Source: Hymenobacter nivis (lineage in GTDB: Bacteria > Bacteroidota > Bacteroidia > Cytophagales > Hymenobacteraceae). From it: a stretch of DNA of 64,000 nucleotides. The translations under genes were made by a program, and so were the position numbers. Location: positions 2,294,001 to 2,358,000 of the forward strand of contig NZ_CP029145.1 of NCBI RefSeq assembly GCF_003149515.1, written 5' to 3'. Below the pieces are notes generated by a model, which searched no databases, was not told the DNA's origin, and saw only the letters and a program-made list of their open reading frames with translations. This document shows positions 51,184 through 60,999 of the stretch, piece after piece. Position 1 is the first letter of the stretch, and each line of letters starts with the position of its first letter.

Positions 51184-51975
51184 TTACGTGCCCAGCAGGC
51201 GCTTGATGAGGCGCAGCTTGTGCGAATACGCCTGCCGGGTGCGGCTGTAGATGCCGTTGTGGTCGAGCGGGTCGAGGCGCACCTCGCCCGAGGCGTGCAG
51301 GATGAGGCCCTCGTCGAGCACCATGCCCACGTGCACGATGCGGCCCTCGGCGTTGTCGAAAAAGGCGAGGTCGCCGGGCTGGGCCTGAGTCACGAAATCG
51401 ACGGTGTGGCCGTGCTCGATTTGCTGGCCGGCGTCGCGCCGCAGCTGCACGCCCACCAGACCGTAGAGCTGCTGCATCAGCCCCGAGCAATCGACGCCGA
51501 ACACGCTTTTGCCGCCCCACAGGTAGGGCGCCTTGAGGTAGAGCTGGCCCATTTTGCGCAGCAGCTGCACCTGGCGCGTAGCATCGGCGGGGGCCCCAGG
51601 GTTGGTGGCTGTGCCGTTGAAAAACAGCGCCTTGTCGCCCAGCTGCAACGTCATACCGTCGAAAAACGGCAGGCGGCTGCCTAATAGCACCGGAATACGG
51701 ATGGCCTCGTCGCTCACGGTTTGCACCACGTCGAGCACCCGGGGGTGATCCTGGGCCTGCCAGGCGGCGAAGTAGGCGGGCGTCACGGGCGTGTGCTGGA
51801 GGTGGTCAATCCAGCCCACGTAGCCGTCGGCGGCCACCTCAATCTGGTGCCATTTGCCCTGGCTCTGCCGCACGGTGTAACACTCGCCGAACAGGAGCTG
51901 GGTGGTTTGCTCGGCCTTGTCGGTGGGCTCGGCGCGGACGGGAACGGCGCTCAGCGCGCAAATGCCGGGGGTCAA
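51184..51975 (-). CDS. NlpC/P60 family peptidase with SH3 domain
   Basis: 263 residues. The N-terminus GICALSAVPVRAEPTDKAEQ begins a bacterial SH3 domain (about 1-75, QLLFGECYTVRQSQGKWHQI). The C40 papain-like core has the nucleophile in YLWGGKSVFGVDCSGLMQQL (Cys about 175), His in GRIVHVGMVLDEGLILHASG (about 226), and a polar third residue downstream. Such enzymes cut gamma-D-Glu-diaminopimelate bonds in peptidoglycan or muropeptides. No signal peptide is visible, so it may be a cytoplasmic recycling enzyme like YkfC, which is an inference. It ends RLIKRLLGT. Confidence 0.88.
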   Translation of the reverse strand: MTPGICALSAVPVRAEPTDKAEQTTQLLFGECYTVRQSQGKWHQIEVAADGYVGWIDHLQHTPVTPAYFAAWQAQDHPRVLDVVQTVSDEAIRIPVLLGSRLPFFDGMTLQLGDKALFFNGTATNPGAPADATRQVQLLRKMGQLYLKAPYLWGGKSVFGVDCSGLMQQLYGLVGVQLRRDAGQQIEHGHTVDFVTQAQPGDLAFFDNAEGRIVHVGMVLDEGLILHASGEVRLDPLDHNGIYSRTRQAYSHKLRLIKRLLGT

Positions 51976-52130
51976 AACTTAATGTAAAATGTGAAGGTGT
52001 GTTCAGTGCAGTGGCAAAAGAATGGGCAAATTTAGAACAATGAACGAAGGAGTTGAAGGCAGTGGCAACCGAGTATATCCGCCAGCTAATTCATTTCCAC
52101 ATTCCGCTCATTTTCACCTCTTTCATATTT

Positions 52131-52586
52131 TTAAAGTCGCTCCATGTCGCGCTTTTGGGCTTTCTCTTTGAGGTCGTTGCGCTTGTCGTAGAGCTTTTTG
52201 CCCTGGGCGAGGGCAATTTCGATTTTGGCGAAGCCGCGGTCCGTCACGAACAGGCGCAGGGGGATGATGGTGAGGCCCTGGTCCTGGCTTTTGCCGGCTA
52301 ATTGCTTCAGCTCGCGCTTGTTGAGCAGCAGCTTGCGCTCGCGCAGGGGCTCGTGGTTATTGTAGGTCCCGAGGGCGTAGGGCGCGATGCGCAACGAGTG
52401 AATCCAGAGGCTGCCGTCGGTGTGGAACAGGCAGTAGCCGTCCTGCAGATTCACGTTGCCCTCGCGGATGCTCTTAATTTCGGTGCCTTGCAGCATCACG
52501 CCCGCGTCGTACTTGGCCAGGAAGGAATATTCGTGGCTGGCGCGGCGGTTTTTGATGTTGACGGGGGCGGGCGTTTTGTCTTTCAT
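52131..52586 (-). CDS. smpB: SsrA-binding protein SmpB
   Basis: 151 residues. NIKNRRASHEYSFLAKYDAG (about 10-29) is the family start, then VMLQGTEIKSIREGNVNLQD and YNNHEPLRERKLLLNKREL. The basic C-terminal tail KKLYDKRNDLKEKAQKRDME inserts in the mRNA channel. It delivers tmRNA to stalled ribosomes. tmRNA itself (ssrA) is not recognised in the window. tsaD lies 78 bp downstream on the same strand. Confidence 0.96.
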   Translation of the reverse strand: MKDKTPAPVNIKNRRASHEYSFLAKYDAGVMLQGTEIKSIREGNVNLQDGYCLFHTDGSLWIHSLRIAPYALGTYNNHEPLRERKLLLNKRELKQLAGKSQDQGLTIIPLRLFVTDRGFAKIEIALAQGKKLYDKRNDLKEKAQKRDMERL

Positions 52587-52664
52587 AATAAAGGGAGCCG
52601 GGGGCCCCGGCTCGTCGGGGCCATTATACGCGGCTGGGGGCCCCGTGGCCCAGCCCGCAGCGGG

Positions 52665-53678
52665 TTAGCGCAATTTCAGACGGGGATCGGGGCTGGCGAG
52701 CTGCGTGGCAAAATCGCCGGCAAGGAACTGGAAGTGCGCCGCCTGGGCCACCATGGCGGCGTTATCAGTGCAAAAGGCCAGCGCCGGGATGAACACCTGC
52801 CAGCCCTGGGCCGCCGCCTCGGCGTGCACGGCCGTGCGCAGGCCCGAGTTGGCGGCCACGCCGCCAGCCAGGGCCACCTGCGTGAGGCCGGTAGCGGCTA
52901 CGGCGCGGCGCAGCTGGCGCAGCAGCGTGGTTATTATCGTGTGCTGAATGCCGGCGCAGAGGTCGGCCAGGTTTTCAGCCACAAAATCGGGGTTTTTGGC
53001 CGTTTCTTTTTTGAGAAAGTACAGCACCGCCGTTTTCAAGCCGCTGAAGCTGAAGTCGTAGCCCGCCATGGCGCCCACCGGAAACGCGAAGCGGCGCGGG
53101 TCGCCCTGCTGGGCCAGGCGGTCGAGGTGGGGGCCCCCGGGGTAGGGCAGGCCAAGCAGCTTGGCCGTTTTGTCGAAGGCCTCGCCGGCCGCGTCATCAA
53201 TGGTTTGGCCGATGACTTCCATGTCGAGCGCCGAGCGCACCACTACCAGCTGCGTGTGGCCGCCGCTCACGGTGAGGCACAAAAACGGGAACGTGGGCAC
53301 GGGGCGGCCCAGGAAATGCGCCAGGATATGGGCCCGCATATGGTTCACCATGATGATTGGCTTGCCCAGGGCCAGGGCTAGGGTTTTGGCAAACATACCA
53401 CCCACCAGCAGCGAGCCCAGCAAGCCGGGGCCCTGCGTCACGGCCACGACATCGAGGTCGTTTTTGGTAAGCCCGGCGTCGCGCAGGGCGGCCGTGACGA
53501 CGGGCAGCAGATGCTGCTGGTGGGCGCGCGAGGCCAGCTCAGGCACCACGCCGCCGTACTGCTCGTGTACTTTCTGGGTGGCCACCACGTTGCTCAGCAG
53601 GCGGCCGCCGGCCAGCACGGCCGCGCCGGTGTCGTCGCAGGAAGATTCGAGGGCCAGGATGCGGGGAAAATCGGACAT
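52665..53678 (-). CDS. tsaD: tRNA N6-adenosine threonylcarbamoyltransferase TsaD
   Basis: 337 residues from ATG 53678. ILALESSCDDTGAAVL is the ASKHA nucleotide-binding start, the metal-binding VNHMRAHILAHFLG (HxxxH, about 108-121) follows, and then LTVSGGHTQLVVV, YDFSFSGLKTAVLYFLKKET and AGGVAANSGLRTAV. It transfers threonylcarbamoyl to A37 of ANN-decoding tRNAs. The extended N-terminus (19 codons) is Pro/Arg-rich and rejected. It is divergent from tamB with 204 bp between; this region has GC-rich inverted words and a CAACTTTG box at 53837-53844 that may serve tamB. Confidence 0.96.
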   Translation of the reverse strand: MSDFPRILALESSCDDTGAAVLAGGRLLSNVVATQKVHEQYGGVVPELASRAHQQHLLPVVTAALRDAGLTKNDLDVVAVTQGPGLLGSLLVGGMFAKTLALALGKPIIMVNHMRAHILAHFLGRPVPTFPFLCLTVSGGHTQLVVVRSALDMEVIGQTIDDAAGEAFDKTAKLLGLPYPGGPHLDRLAQQGDPRRFAFPVGAMAGYDFSFSGLKTAVLYFLKKETAKNPDFVAENLADLCAGIQHTIITTLLRQLRRAVAATGLTQVALAGGVAANSGLRTAVHAEAAAQGWQVFIPALAFCTDNAAMVAQAAHFQFLAGDFATQLASPDPRLKLR

Positions 53679-53882
53679 GGGCAAAGGGCGGCGCGGGCGG
53701 GTTGCACGGTTTTTGTTCGGGCCCGGGCTGGGCACCGGCGCGGCGCGGCCCCAAAGTTCGGGCCCAGCGGCCGAACCTGGGGCCCCGGGCGGCCGTTTGC
53801 CGGGCCAGGGCCCCGGGGCAAGCCGCTAAAAAGCCGCAACTTTGCCCGTTCCTCAGGCCCCATTCATTCGCTTAACTCTCCG

Positions 53883-56800
53883 GTGCGTCGCGTTCTTTCC
53901 CTCGTTTTGAAGCTGCTGCTGGGCCTCGTGGGCCTGGCCGTGCTGCTGCTGCTGGGGGCCCTGCTGGCGCTGCGCGTGCCCTCGGTGCAAACGCGGGTGG
54001 CGCACCGTATCACAACTATTCTCAGCGAGAAGCTGGGCCAGCGGGTGGAAATCGGGCGGGTAGACATCCGGCCGTTTTCGCGGGTGGTGCTGGAGGGCGT
54101 GCGGGTGCTGGACCGCCGCGGCTCAGAGCTGTTCAGCATTGGCGAGGCCGACGCCGACATTGCCCTGTTTTCGGTGTTCGACCCGCGCCACCTGCACGTG
54201 GGCCAGCTGATTCTCAACGAGCCGCGCTTTGCGCTGCGCAACCTGCCCGGCCAGCCCGACACCACCACGCTCAGCCAATTCCTATCCGCCGTGCGCCGGC
54301 TCACGGGCCCCGGCGACAGCACGAAATCGGCGCCGTTCGACTTTCGGATTGCCACCATCGGCCTGCGCAACGGGCAGTTCATCCTGGACAAGGCCGACGA
54401 GCCGCGCCAGCCCCATTACGGCCGCAGCGTAGACTACGCCCACATGCAGGTCGACAGCATCTATGCCGACATTTCGCAGCTGCGGCTGGGCGATACGCTG
54501 GCGCTGCAAATCCGGGGCCTGCGGGCCGTGGAAACCCCTTCCCAAACCCACCTGCGCGAACTGACCGCGCTGATGCACTACGGGCCCCACTTCTGGCAGT
54601 TCGACGGCTTGCGCCTGGCTGTGGGCCGTAGCCAATTATCGGATTACCTGCGGTTTGACTACCGGGTGTTTGGCAATTTTGCGGACTTCAACGATTCGAT
54701 GAAGGTGACCACGCGGCTGCATAGGGCCCAGGTTTTTTCGAGCGACATTGCTAAGTTTGCCCCCGCCCTAGCCACGCTCAACGAGTCCGTTATCCTGTCG
54801 GGCGACGCCACGGGCTACGTGCGCGACTTCAAAATTGCCAACCTTGACGTGCGCTACGGCCGCGGTACCCACCTGGTGGCCCGCCGCGCCGCCGCCACCA
54901 ACCTGCCCCGCTATAAGGAGAGCTTCCTTGATTTGCGCTTGCTGCCCTCGCAGGTGCTGACCAGCGACCTGGCCCACTGGCTTCCGAAGGACGCTAACAC
55001 CCTGGTGCAGCGCCTGGGCCGAGTGCAGCTCAATGGGCAGTTCCTGGGCTTTTACAACGACTTTGTGGCCGATGCTTCCTTTAATACGGCCCTGGGCCAG
55101 GTGGCCACCGACCTGAACCTTAAGACGAAAACCGATTTCTCGCACGCCGCCTACTCGGGCCACGTGCGCTCGACGGATTTCCAGCTCGGCAAGTTCATCG
55201 GCAACCAGGACGTGATTCGGGACGTGACCGTGGACGGGCAGGTGAGTGGCGTGGGCTTTGTGCCGCCCATTGCCCGGGGCCACGCCCAGGCCACCGTGGC
55301 CCGCGTGTGGCTGAACGGCTACCGCTACCGCAACCTGACGCTGAACGGCAACTTCCAGGACCGCGCCTTTGCCGGCCACATCAGCGCCGACGACCCCAAT
55401 TTGCGCCTGACGGCCGACGGCCGCATCGACCTCGACCGCGCCCACCAGGACATCAGCGTGCGGGCCAAAGTGGCGCGCGCCGACCTGGGGGCCCTGGGCC
55501 TGCTGGGCACGCCGCTGGTGGTGGCCACCACCGCCGACGTGCAGATACGGGGCGTGCAGCTCGACTCGCTGCTGGGCCACGCCTACCTGCGCCACTCGCG
55601 CTTCACCCTCAACGGCCGCCGCCTGGCCCTGGACACCTTGGATGTGGTGAGCACCCGCTCCCGTAGCAATGAGCGGCAGGTGAGCCTGCGCTCGGAGGCG
55701 CTGAACGCCAGCGCGGCCGGCACGTTCAGCACCGCGGCCGTGGTACAGGATATTCAAACGCTGGTGGCCGAGTACCGCCTCAACTTTGAGAGCAACGCCG
55801 CGGCCACGGCGGCCTACTACCAGCGCAAGCGCCAGCGCCCGCTGGCCACCTACGAGGTCAATTTTCTGGTGAAGCTGAAGCGCGCCAACCCCGTGATTCA
55901 GCTATTTATGCCCGAGCTGGCGGTGGCCGACGGCAGCCGGTTCGACGGCTCGTTCCGCAGTGGCGAAACGTCGATTTTCCAGTTTGGGGGCCACCTCGAC
56001 AGCCTGCGCTACGGCCCGGTGTTCACGGTGGATAACAACCTGGACTTTACCACCTCCAAACTGCCATACAGGCCCGAAGTGCTTGCCCAGGCCAGCGTCA
56101 CGTCGGCCCGGCAGGAGCTGCCCACGCTGGGGTCCACCAACGGCTTCGTACTGGAAGGCGTGTGGGACCAGCAGAAAATTAACTTCTCGACCTCGCTGGC
56201 CCAGACCGGCACCACCAACCGGGCGGCCATCAACGGCTCGCTGGCCTTTTTGCCGCGGGCGGTGGAGGTGGTATTCCGCCAATCGGGCGTGCACATCCTG
56301 GACAAGGAGTGGACCATTGCGGCCGATAACTCGGTGCGGATTTCGGACTACGGCCGGGCCTTCGACGTGAAGAATCTGACGCTGAGCAACGGCTCTCAAT
56401 TCATTGGGGCCCAGGGCTTCATCTCGCCCGATGCCAGCAAGCCGCCCTTGCAGCTCACCATCCGCGACTTTCAGCTGGCCACCCTCAACGGCCTCTCTTC
56501 CCAAAAGCTGGGGGGCCGCATGAACGCGACGGGCACGGTGCGCGGCGTGTACGGGCCCCTGGCCCTGAGCACTACCCTGGCCGTGGACACCCTCACCTAC
56601 CAGGGCACGCTGATTGGGCAGGTGAAGGGCACGGGGGCCTGGGACGACCGCCTCGGCCGCCTGGGCGTAGACCTGGATGTGGCCCGCGAAGGGCAGTCGG
56701 TGCTGACGGTGGGCGGCTACGTGGCCCCGGGCAGCGCCGATCAGCAGCTCAACCTGACGGGCACGCTAAACGACGCGCCGGTGGTGCTGGCCCAGCCCTT

Positions 56801-58472
56801 TCTGGGCTCGCTGATGCGCGACCTGAGCGGCACCGGGCGCGGCACGCTCTGGCTTACGGGCCAGTTTGGGGCCCCCAACCTGGTGGGCGCCGTGGACGTG
56901 AGCAACGGCCGCTTCACCTTTGGCTATCTGGGCACCACGTACACCTTTGCCGACCGCATCAGCTTCACGCTGAACGACATCTCGTTCCACGAAATCAAAC
57001 TGCGCGACCCGCTGGGCAACCAGGGCGTGGTAGACGGCGTGATTACCCACCACCAGTTCCAGGACATGCGCCTGAACATTGCGGCCAACTTCCGCAAGAT
57101 GCAGGTGCTGAACACCACCCGTAGAGACAACGACCTGTACTTCGGCACGGCCTACGCCACCGGCACGGCCCGCGTGACGGGGCCCACCGACGACCTTTCC
57201 ATCGTAGTGCAGGCCACGAGCGAGGCCGGCACTCGCCTCTCGCTACCCCTCGACAACGCTGCTAAAGCCGAGAAAGCCAGCTACATCAAGTTCGTCAACC
57301 ACAACGTGGCCGATACGGTGCGGACCAAGAAAATACCGATTGCGGCCACCGATAAAGTGGACCTGTCGGGTATCAAGCTCGACTTTAACCTGACCGTGAC
57401 GCCGGACGCCTACCTGGAGATTTTGCTCGACGAGAGCACCGGCGACGTGATTCGCGGCACGGCGACCGGGCAGTTACGCCTGAACATCGACACGCGCGGC
57501 GACTTCAATATGTACGGCCAGGTGGAGATTGTCCGGGGGGCCTACAACTTCACCTTGCAGGGCCTGGTGAACAAGGAGTTCGTGGTGCGGCCGGGCGGCG
57601 TCATTTCCTGGAACGGCGACCCGCTGGCCGGCGAAATGAACGTGACGGCTACCTACACCCAGCGCACCTCGCTGGCCCCGGTGCTGGGCGGTAGCTCCAA
57701 CGCCGCCGCCGTGGTACCGGTCACGGCCGTGATGACGCTGACGGGGCCCCTGCTGCTGCCGGCCATCAAGCTGGGGCTGGAGTTCAACGACGCGCCGGGT
57801 ACCTTGCAGGGCGATTTGGCCTCTTTTACCACCTCGCTGCGCAACGACGAGCAGGAGCTGAACCGACAGGTTTTTAGCCTGCTGGTTTTCAAGCAGCTGG
57901 CTCCAATCGGCGCGTTTACGCAGCTATCCATCCGGGGCCAGGACAATACGGTGCAGAACTCGCTGGGCCAGATTTTGAGCACCCAGCTCGGGCTGCTGAC
58001 CTCGCAGATTGACCAGAACCTGGAAATCGACTTCAACATCAACGGCCTCACCGCCGACCAGCTCCAGGCCCTGCAAGTGCGCCTGAGCTACTCGCTGCTG
58101 GGGGGCCGCCTGCGCGTGACGCGCGAGGGCGGCTTCACGAGCAATGCCGGCCTGGCCACGCCAGGCAACACCAGCAGCGCGCTGGCCAACTCGTCGGGCC
58201 AGGCCTCGCTACTCGGCGACCTGAGCCTGGAGTATTACCTGCGGCCCGACGGGAAGTTCCGCGCCAAGCTGCGCTACGAAACCACGCCCCGCGACCTGGA
58301 AACCATCAACCAGCCCCGCGCCGGCCTCTCGCTACTCCACACCGAGCAGTTCGACTCGTTCGGGGAGCTGTTCAGCCGCAAAAACCCGCGGGCCAGCGAG
58401 CGCAATACCCAGCGGGCCCGCGAAAGCAAGCAGGTGCTGAGCGTGGAAAACGACCCCCGCACTGCGCTGTAA
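53883..58472 (+). CDS. tamB: Translocation and assembly module protein TamB
   Basis: About 1529 residues from GTG 53883 (VRRVLSLVLKLLLGLVGLAV); the frame is open further upstream but overlaps tsaD. The signal-anchor (LLLGLVGLAVLLLLGALLAL, about 10-29) is followed by an AsmA-like start, QTRVAHRITTILSEKLGQRV, and a long repetitive beta region. The C-terminal DUF490/TamB domain (about 1150-1490) has GDVIRGTATGQLRLNIDTRG, then DFNMYGQVEIVRGAYNFTLQ. It spans the periplasm as a beta-taco lipid conduit or barrel-assembly aid. Its usual partner TamA is not in the window. The very end (about 1490-1529) is Arg-rich. Confidence 0.9.
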   Translation: MRRVLSLVLKLLLGLVGLAVLLLLGALLALRVPSVQTRVAHRITTILSEKLGQRVEIGRVDIRPFSRVVLEGVRVLDRRGSELFSIGEADADIALFSVFDPRHLHVGQLILNEPRFALRNLPGQPDTTTLSQFLSAVRRLTGPGDSTKSAPFDFRIATIGLRNGQFILDKADEPRQPHYGRSVDYAHMQVDSIYADISQLRLGDTLALQIRGLRAVETPSQTHLRELTALMHYGPHFWQFDGLRLAVGRSQLSDYLRFDYRVFGNFADFNDSMKVTTRLHRAQVFSSDIAKFAPALATLNESVILSGDATGYVRDFKIANLDVRYGRGTHLVARRAAATNLPRYKESFLDLRLLPSQVLTSDLAHWLPKDANTLVQRLGRVQLNGQFLGFYNDFVADASFNTALGQVATDLNLKTKTDFSHAAYSGHVRSTDFQLGKFIGNQDVIRDVTVDGQVSGVGFVPPIARGHAQATVARVWLNGYRYRNLTLNGNFQDRAFAGHISADDPNLRLTADGRIDLDRAHQDISVRAKVARADLGALGLLGTPLVVATTADVQIRGVQLDSLLGHAYLRHSRFTLNGRRLALDTLDVVSTRSRSNERQVSLRSEALNASAAGTFSTAAVVQDIQTLVAEYRLNFESNAAATAAYYQRKRQRPLATYEVNFLVKLKRANPVIQLFMPELAVADGSRFDGSFRSGETSIFQFGGHLDSLRYGPVFTVDNNLDFTTSKLPYRPEVLAQASVTSARQELPTLGSTNGFVLEGVWDQQKINFSTSLAQTGTTNRAAINGSLAFLPRAVEVVFRQSGVHILDKEWTIAADNSVRISDYGRAFDVKNLTLSNGSQFIGAQGFISPDASKPPLQLTIRDFQLATLNGLSSQKLGGRMNATGTVRGVYGPLALSTTLAVDTLTYQGTLIGQVKGTGAWDDRLGRLGVDLDVAREGQSVLTVGGYVAPGSADQQLNLTGTLNDAPVVLAQPFLGSLMRDLSGTGRGTLWLTGQFGAPNLVGAVDVSNGRFTFGYLGTTYTFADRISFTLNDISFHEIKLRDPLGNQGVVDGVITHHQFQDMRLNIAANFRKMQVLNTTRRDNDLYFGTAYATGTARVTGPTDDLSIVVQATSEAGTRLSLPLDNAAKAEKASYIKFVNHNVADTVRTKKIPIAATDKVDLSGIKLDFNLTVTPDAYLEILLDESTGDVIRGTATGQLRLNIDTRGDFNMYGQVEIVRGAYNFTLQGLVNKEFVVRPGGVISWNGDPLAGEMNVTATYTQRTSLAPVLGGSSNAAAVVPVTAVMTLTGPLLLPAIKLGLEFNDAPGTLQGDLASFTTSLRNDEQELNRQVFSLLVFKQLAPIGAFTQLSIRGQDNTVQNSLGQILSTQLGLLTSQIDQNLEIDFNINGLTADQLQALQVRLSYSLLGGRLRVTREGGFTSNAGLATPGNTSSALANSSGQASLLGDLSLEYYLRPDGKFRAKLRYETTPRDLETINQPRAGLSLLHTEQFDSFGELFSRKNPRASERNTQRARESKQVLSVENDPRTAL

Positions 58473-58495
58473 GCCGTCAATCGGAACCCCCAAGC

Positions 58496-58612
58496 CGTCA
58501 TGCTCATCTGGCGTCCACGCAGTGAAGCATCTCTCCCGCTGAGCGAGCCAATTGATTGGAATAGTTGAGCAGTAGAGATGCTTCGCTACGTAGACGCCAG
58601 ATGAGCATGACG
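58496..58612. repeat. REP-like palindrome, subfamily 2 (copy F)
   Basis: The left arm is CGTCATGCTCATCTGGCGTC plus CACGCAGTGAAGCATCTCTC; the right arm is complementary (AGAGATGCTTCG, then TAGACGCCAGATGAGCATGA). It lies between tamB and ftsX. Confidence 0.88.
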
Positions 58613-58652
58613 ACCCGTTTGTTCACTGCTAACTGATAACTACCCCAAAGCC

Positions 58653-58660
58653 TACCTTTG
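58653..58660 (+). promoter_or_regulatory. -7 box (TACCTTTG) of ftsX
   Basis: An exact TAnnTTTG match, 6 bp before ATG 58667. Confidence 0.6.
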
Positions 58661-58666
58661 CGGCCC

Positions 58667-59551
58667 ATGCCCCCCGTTCAGAAGAAAAAACTCGGCTCCT
58701 ACCCCACGTTTCTGGTGGTGTTCAGCATCACGCTGGCCCTGGTGGTGGTGGGCCTGTTTGGCCTGCTGCTGCTGCACGCCCATAAGCTGAGCGAGGCCGT
58801 GCGCGAAAACCTGGAAGTACAGGTGTACCTGGAGCGCAACCTGCCCGAAACCGAGCTACTGCGCTTGCAGCAGGACCTGGGCCGCCAGCCCGGCGTGGCA
58901 GAGCAGGGTGGCCGCCCCGCCATCCGCTTCATCAGCAAGGAGGATGGGGCCCGGCAGCTGCTGCAAAGCACCGGCGAAGACTTCCGCCAGTTCCTCGACG
59001 ATAACCCGCTGCGCGATGCTTATGCCCTCAAAATCAGGCCCGAATATACCGATACGCTGCACCTGGGGCAGCTCCAGCGCGGCCTGCGGGCCCAGCGCGG
59101 CGTGTTCGAGGTGCAGTACCCGCGCGACTTGTTCGCCAGCATCAACGCCAACCTCACGCAAATCAGCCTCGTGCTGCTGGGCTTCGCGGCGGTGCTGGTG
59201 GGAGCCGTGGTGGTGTTGATTAATAACACTATTAAGCTGGCCATTTTTTCGCAGCGCTTTCTCATCCGCTCTATGCAACTGGTGGGCGCCACGCGGTTCT
59301 TTATCCGGGGCCCCTTCCTGCGGCGCGCCACCTGGCAGGGCTTTGCCAGCGGCGGGCTGGCGGCGCTGGCGCTGGTGGCGCTGCTGCAATACGCCTACCT
59401 CGAAGTGGTGCCGCTGCGCCAGCTGCGCGACGACGTGCTCATCGGGGCCCTACTGCTGGCCGTGGTGGGCCTGGGCGTGGTCATCGGCTTTTTCAGCGCC
59501 TACTGGGCCGTTAATAAATACCTCAAAGGGTCGCTCGACGACCTGTACTAA
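58667..59551 (+). CDS. ftsX: Cell-division protein FtsX
   Basis: 294 residues. TM1 (FLVVFSITLALVVVGLFGLL) is followed by a periplasmic domain (about 40-165, EVQVYLERNLPETELLRLQQ, IRFISKEDGARQLL) and three C-terminal membrane segments: ISLVLLGFAAVLVGAVVVLI, the cytoplasmic FLIRSMQLVGATRFFIRGPF, then FASGGLAALALVALLQYAY and LIGALLLAVVGLGVVIGFFS. It is the permease of the FtsEX complex that controls peptidoglycan hydrolases at the septum. ftsE is not adjacent, as is usual in this phylum. ATG 58667 follows a promoter box; a TTG three codons upstream is less likely. It starts the ftsX-DUF3098-uppP-truB-ribF cluster. Confidence 0.93.
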   Translation: MPPVQKKKLGSYPTFLVVFSITLALVVVGLFGLLLLHAHKLSEAVRENLEVQVYLERNLPETELLRLQQDLGRQPGVAEQGGRPAIRFISKEDGARQLLQSTGEDFRQFLDDNPLRDAYALKIRPEYTDTLHLGQLQRGLRAQRGVFEVQYPRDLFASINANLTQISLVLLGFAAVLVGAVVVLINNTIKLAIFSQRFLIRSMQLVGATRFFIRGPFLRRATWQGFASGGLAALALVALLQYAYLEVVPLRQLRDDVLIGALLLAVVGLGVVIGFFSAYWAVNKYLKGSLDDLY

Positions 59552-59560
59552 CCCGCTCTT

Positions 59561-59896
59561 ATGCAACGATTTGCTTTCGGCCCCCGCAACTACCGCCTCA
59601 TGGGCATCGGCTTGGTGATCCTCGCCGTGGGCTTCGTCACGATGATGTTTGGCGACAAGAACAACTATGGCGAAGACTTCGTGGGCATCACCCTGGGGCC
59701 CCTGCTGCTCATCGCCGGCTTCTTGGTGGAATTTGCCGCCATTCTGGTGCGCGACGACTCGGCCGTGGTGAGCCGCGGCGACGCGCCGCCCGCGCCCACC
59801 GCCTTCACCCTTACCCCCACCGCTCCGGCGGGGGCCCCGGCAGCGCCCGCTCCTAGTCCCGCGCCGGCCGCCAAGCCCACCTACAAGCGCCTCTAA
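59561..59896 (+). CDS. DUF3098 membrane protein
   Basis: 111 residues with two membrane helices: LMGIGLVILAVGFVTMMFGD (about 10-29) and ITLGPLLLIAGFLVEFAAIL (about 45-64). A Pro/Ala-rich cytoplasmic tail ending KPTYKRL follows. FAFGPRNYRLMGIG is the family start. It lies 9 bp after ftsX and is a constant neighbour of ftsX in Bacteroidota, so a division or envelope link is likely, but no activity is known. The tail is longer than usual. Confidence 0.88.
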   Translation: MQRFAFGPRNYRLMGIGLVILAVGFVTMMFGDKNNYGEDFVGITLGPLLLIAGFLVEFAAILVRDDSAVVSRGDAPPAPTAFTLTPTAPAGAPAAPAPSPAPAAKPTYKRL

Positions 59897-59929
59897 ATCA
59901 GCTAACAGCTTTCAGTGAGCAGTTATACT

Positions 59930-60063
59930 CACCACGAAGTAGGGTGCGGGGCTTGCCCCCGCCCGCCGCTGAACGGAATCGTTAAAACGGTGCGAACGAC
60001 GGGCGGGGGCAAGCCCCGCACCCTACCGCTTTTTCGCAAACCACTTCGTGACGAGTATAACAG
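59930..60063. repeat. Palindromic 130-bp repeat, copy 1 (left of uppP)
   Basis: Nested arms: AGTTATACTC-CACGAAGT outside and AGGGTGCGGGGCTTGCCCCC then GCCCGCCG inside, complemented at 60000-60063. The asymmetric centre GAACGGAATCGTTAAAACGG (59971-59990) gives it orientation. A second copy, in the opposite orientation, lies at 61000-61134. Beyond it, 60080-60140 holds repeated TGATAACT/TAACTG words. Confidence 0.85.
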
Positions 60064-60142
60064 TGGTTGTCAGCGACCCGCGCTAATTGATAACTACTCA
60101 CTGATAACTGTTAACTGCACCCTGATAACTGACAACTAAAGA

Positions 60143-60973
60143 ATGACTTACTGGCACGCCCTGCTCCTCGCCATTGTGGAGGGCATCACCGAGTTTTTGC
60201 CCGTGTCGAGCACCGGGCACATGATCATCGCCTCGGCCCTGCTGGGCATCCAGATGACGCCGTTTACCAAGCTCTACCTGGTGGTCATTCAGTTGGGGGC
60301 CATCCTGTCGGTGCTGGTGGTGTACTGGAAGCGGTTTTTCCAGAGCTTCGACTTCTACTTCAAGCTGTTGGTGGCCTTTTTGCCCATCGTGGTGGTGGGG
60401 CTGCTGCTGAAAAAGCACATCGACGCGCTGCTCGAATCCGTGACGACTGTGGGGGCCATGCTGCTGCTCGGCGGCGTAGTGCTGCTGTTCGTGGACAAGT
60501 GGTTTCCGCAGGAAGACTCGCAGAAGGGCGGCCACCCCGTCACCAACCCGAGCTGGAAGGAAGCCTTTGTTATTGGCCTGTTTCAGTGCCTGGCCGTAGT
60601 GCCGGGCGTGAGCCGCTCGGCGGCCACCATCATCGGGGGCCTCACGCAGAAGCTGACGCGCCGTGCGGCGGCCGAGTTTGCGTTTTTCCTGGCCATGCCC
60701 ACCATGGCGGCGGCGGCGGCGAAGGATTTATACGATTTTTATAAGGAAGCCAAAACGCACGGCGTCAGCCTCAGCCACCTCTTTTCGGGTCAGGAAATCA
60801 AGCTGTTGGTACTGGGCAACGTGGTGGCCTTCGTGGTGGCGCTGCTGGCCATCCGGCTGTTCGTGGGCTTCGTGGCGAAGTACGGCTTCCGCGCTTTTGG
60901 CATCTACCGCATCATCGTGGGCGGACTGCTGCTGCTGCTCATTAGCCTGGGCGTGAACCTGCAACTGGTATAA
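60143..60973 (+). CDS. uppP: Undecaprenyl-diphosphate phosphatase
   Basis: 276 residues, BacA family. The active-site stretches are present: [20 protein letters not shown] (about 8-27, with the Glu-rich ExxxE and PVSSTGH motif) and [24 protein letters not shown] [20 protein letters not shown] (about 150-169, PGxSRS). About eight membrane segments make up the rest. It recycles the lipid carrier for peptidoglycan and O-antigen by dephosphorylating C55-PP. A long insertion in one loop ([20 protein letters not shown]) is common in Bacteroidota. It is flanked on both sides by copies of the same inverted repeat. Confidence 0.95.
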   Translation: MTYWHALLLAIVEGITEFLPVSSTGHMIIASALLGIQMTPFTKLYLVVIQLGAILSVLVVYWKRFFQSFDFYFKLLVAFLPIVVVGLLLKKHIDALLESVTTVGAMLLLGGVVLLFVDKWFPQEDSQKGGHPVTNPSWKEAFVIGLFQCLAVVPGVSRSAATIIGGLTQKLTRRAAAEFAFFLAMPTMAAAAAKDLYDFYKEAKTHGVSLSHLFSGQEIKLLVLGNVVAFVVALLAIRLFVGFVAKYGFRAFGIYRIIVGGLLLLLISLGVNLQLV

Positions 60974-60999
60974 TTTTTTTAGCTGTTAGCTAGACTCCT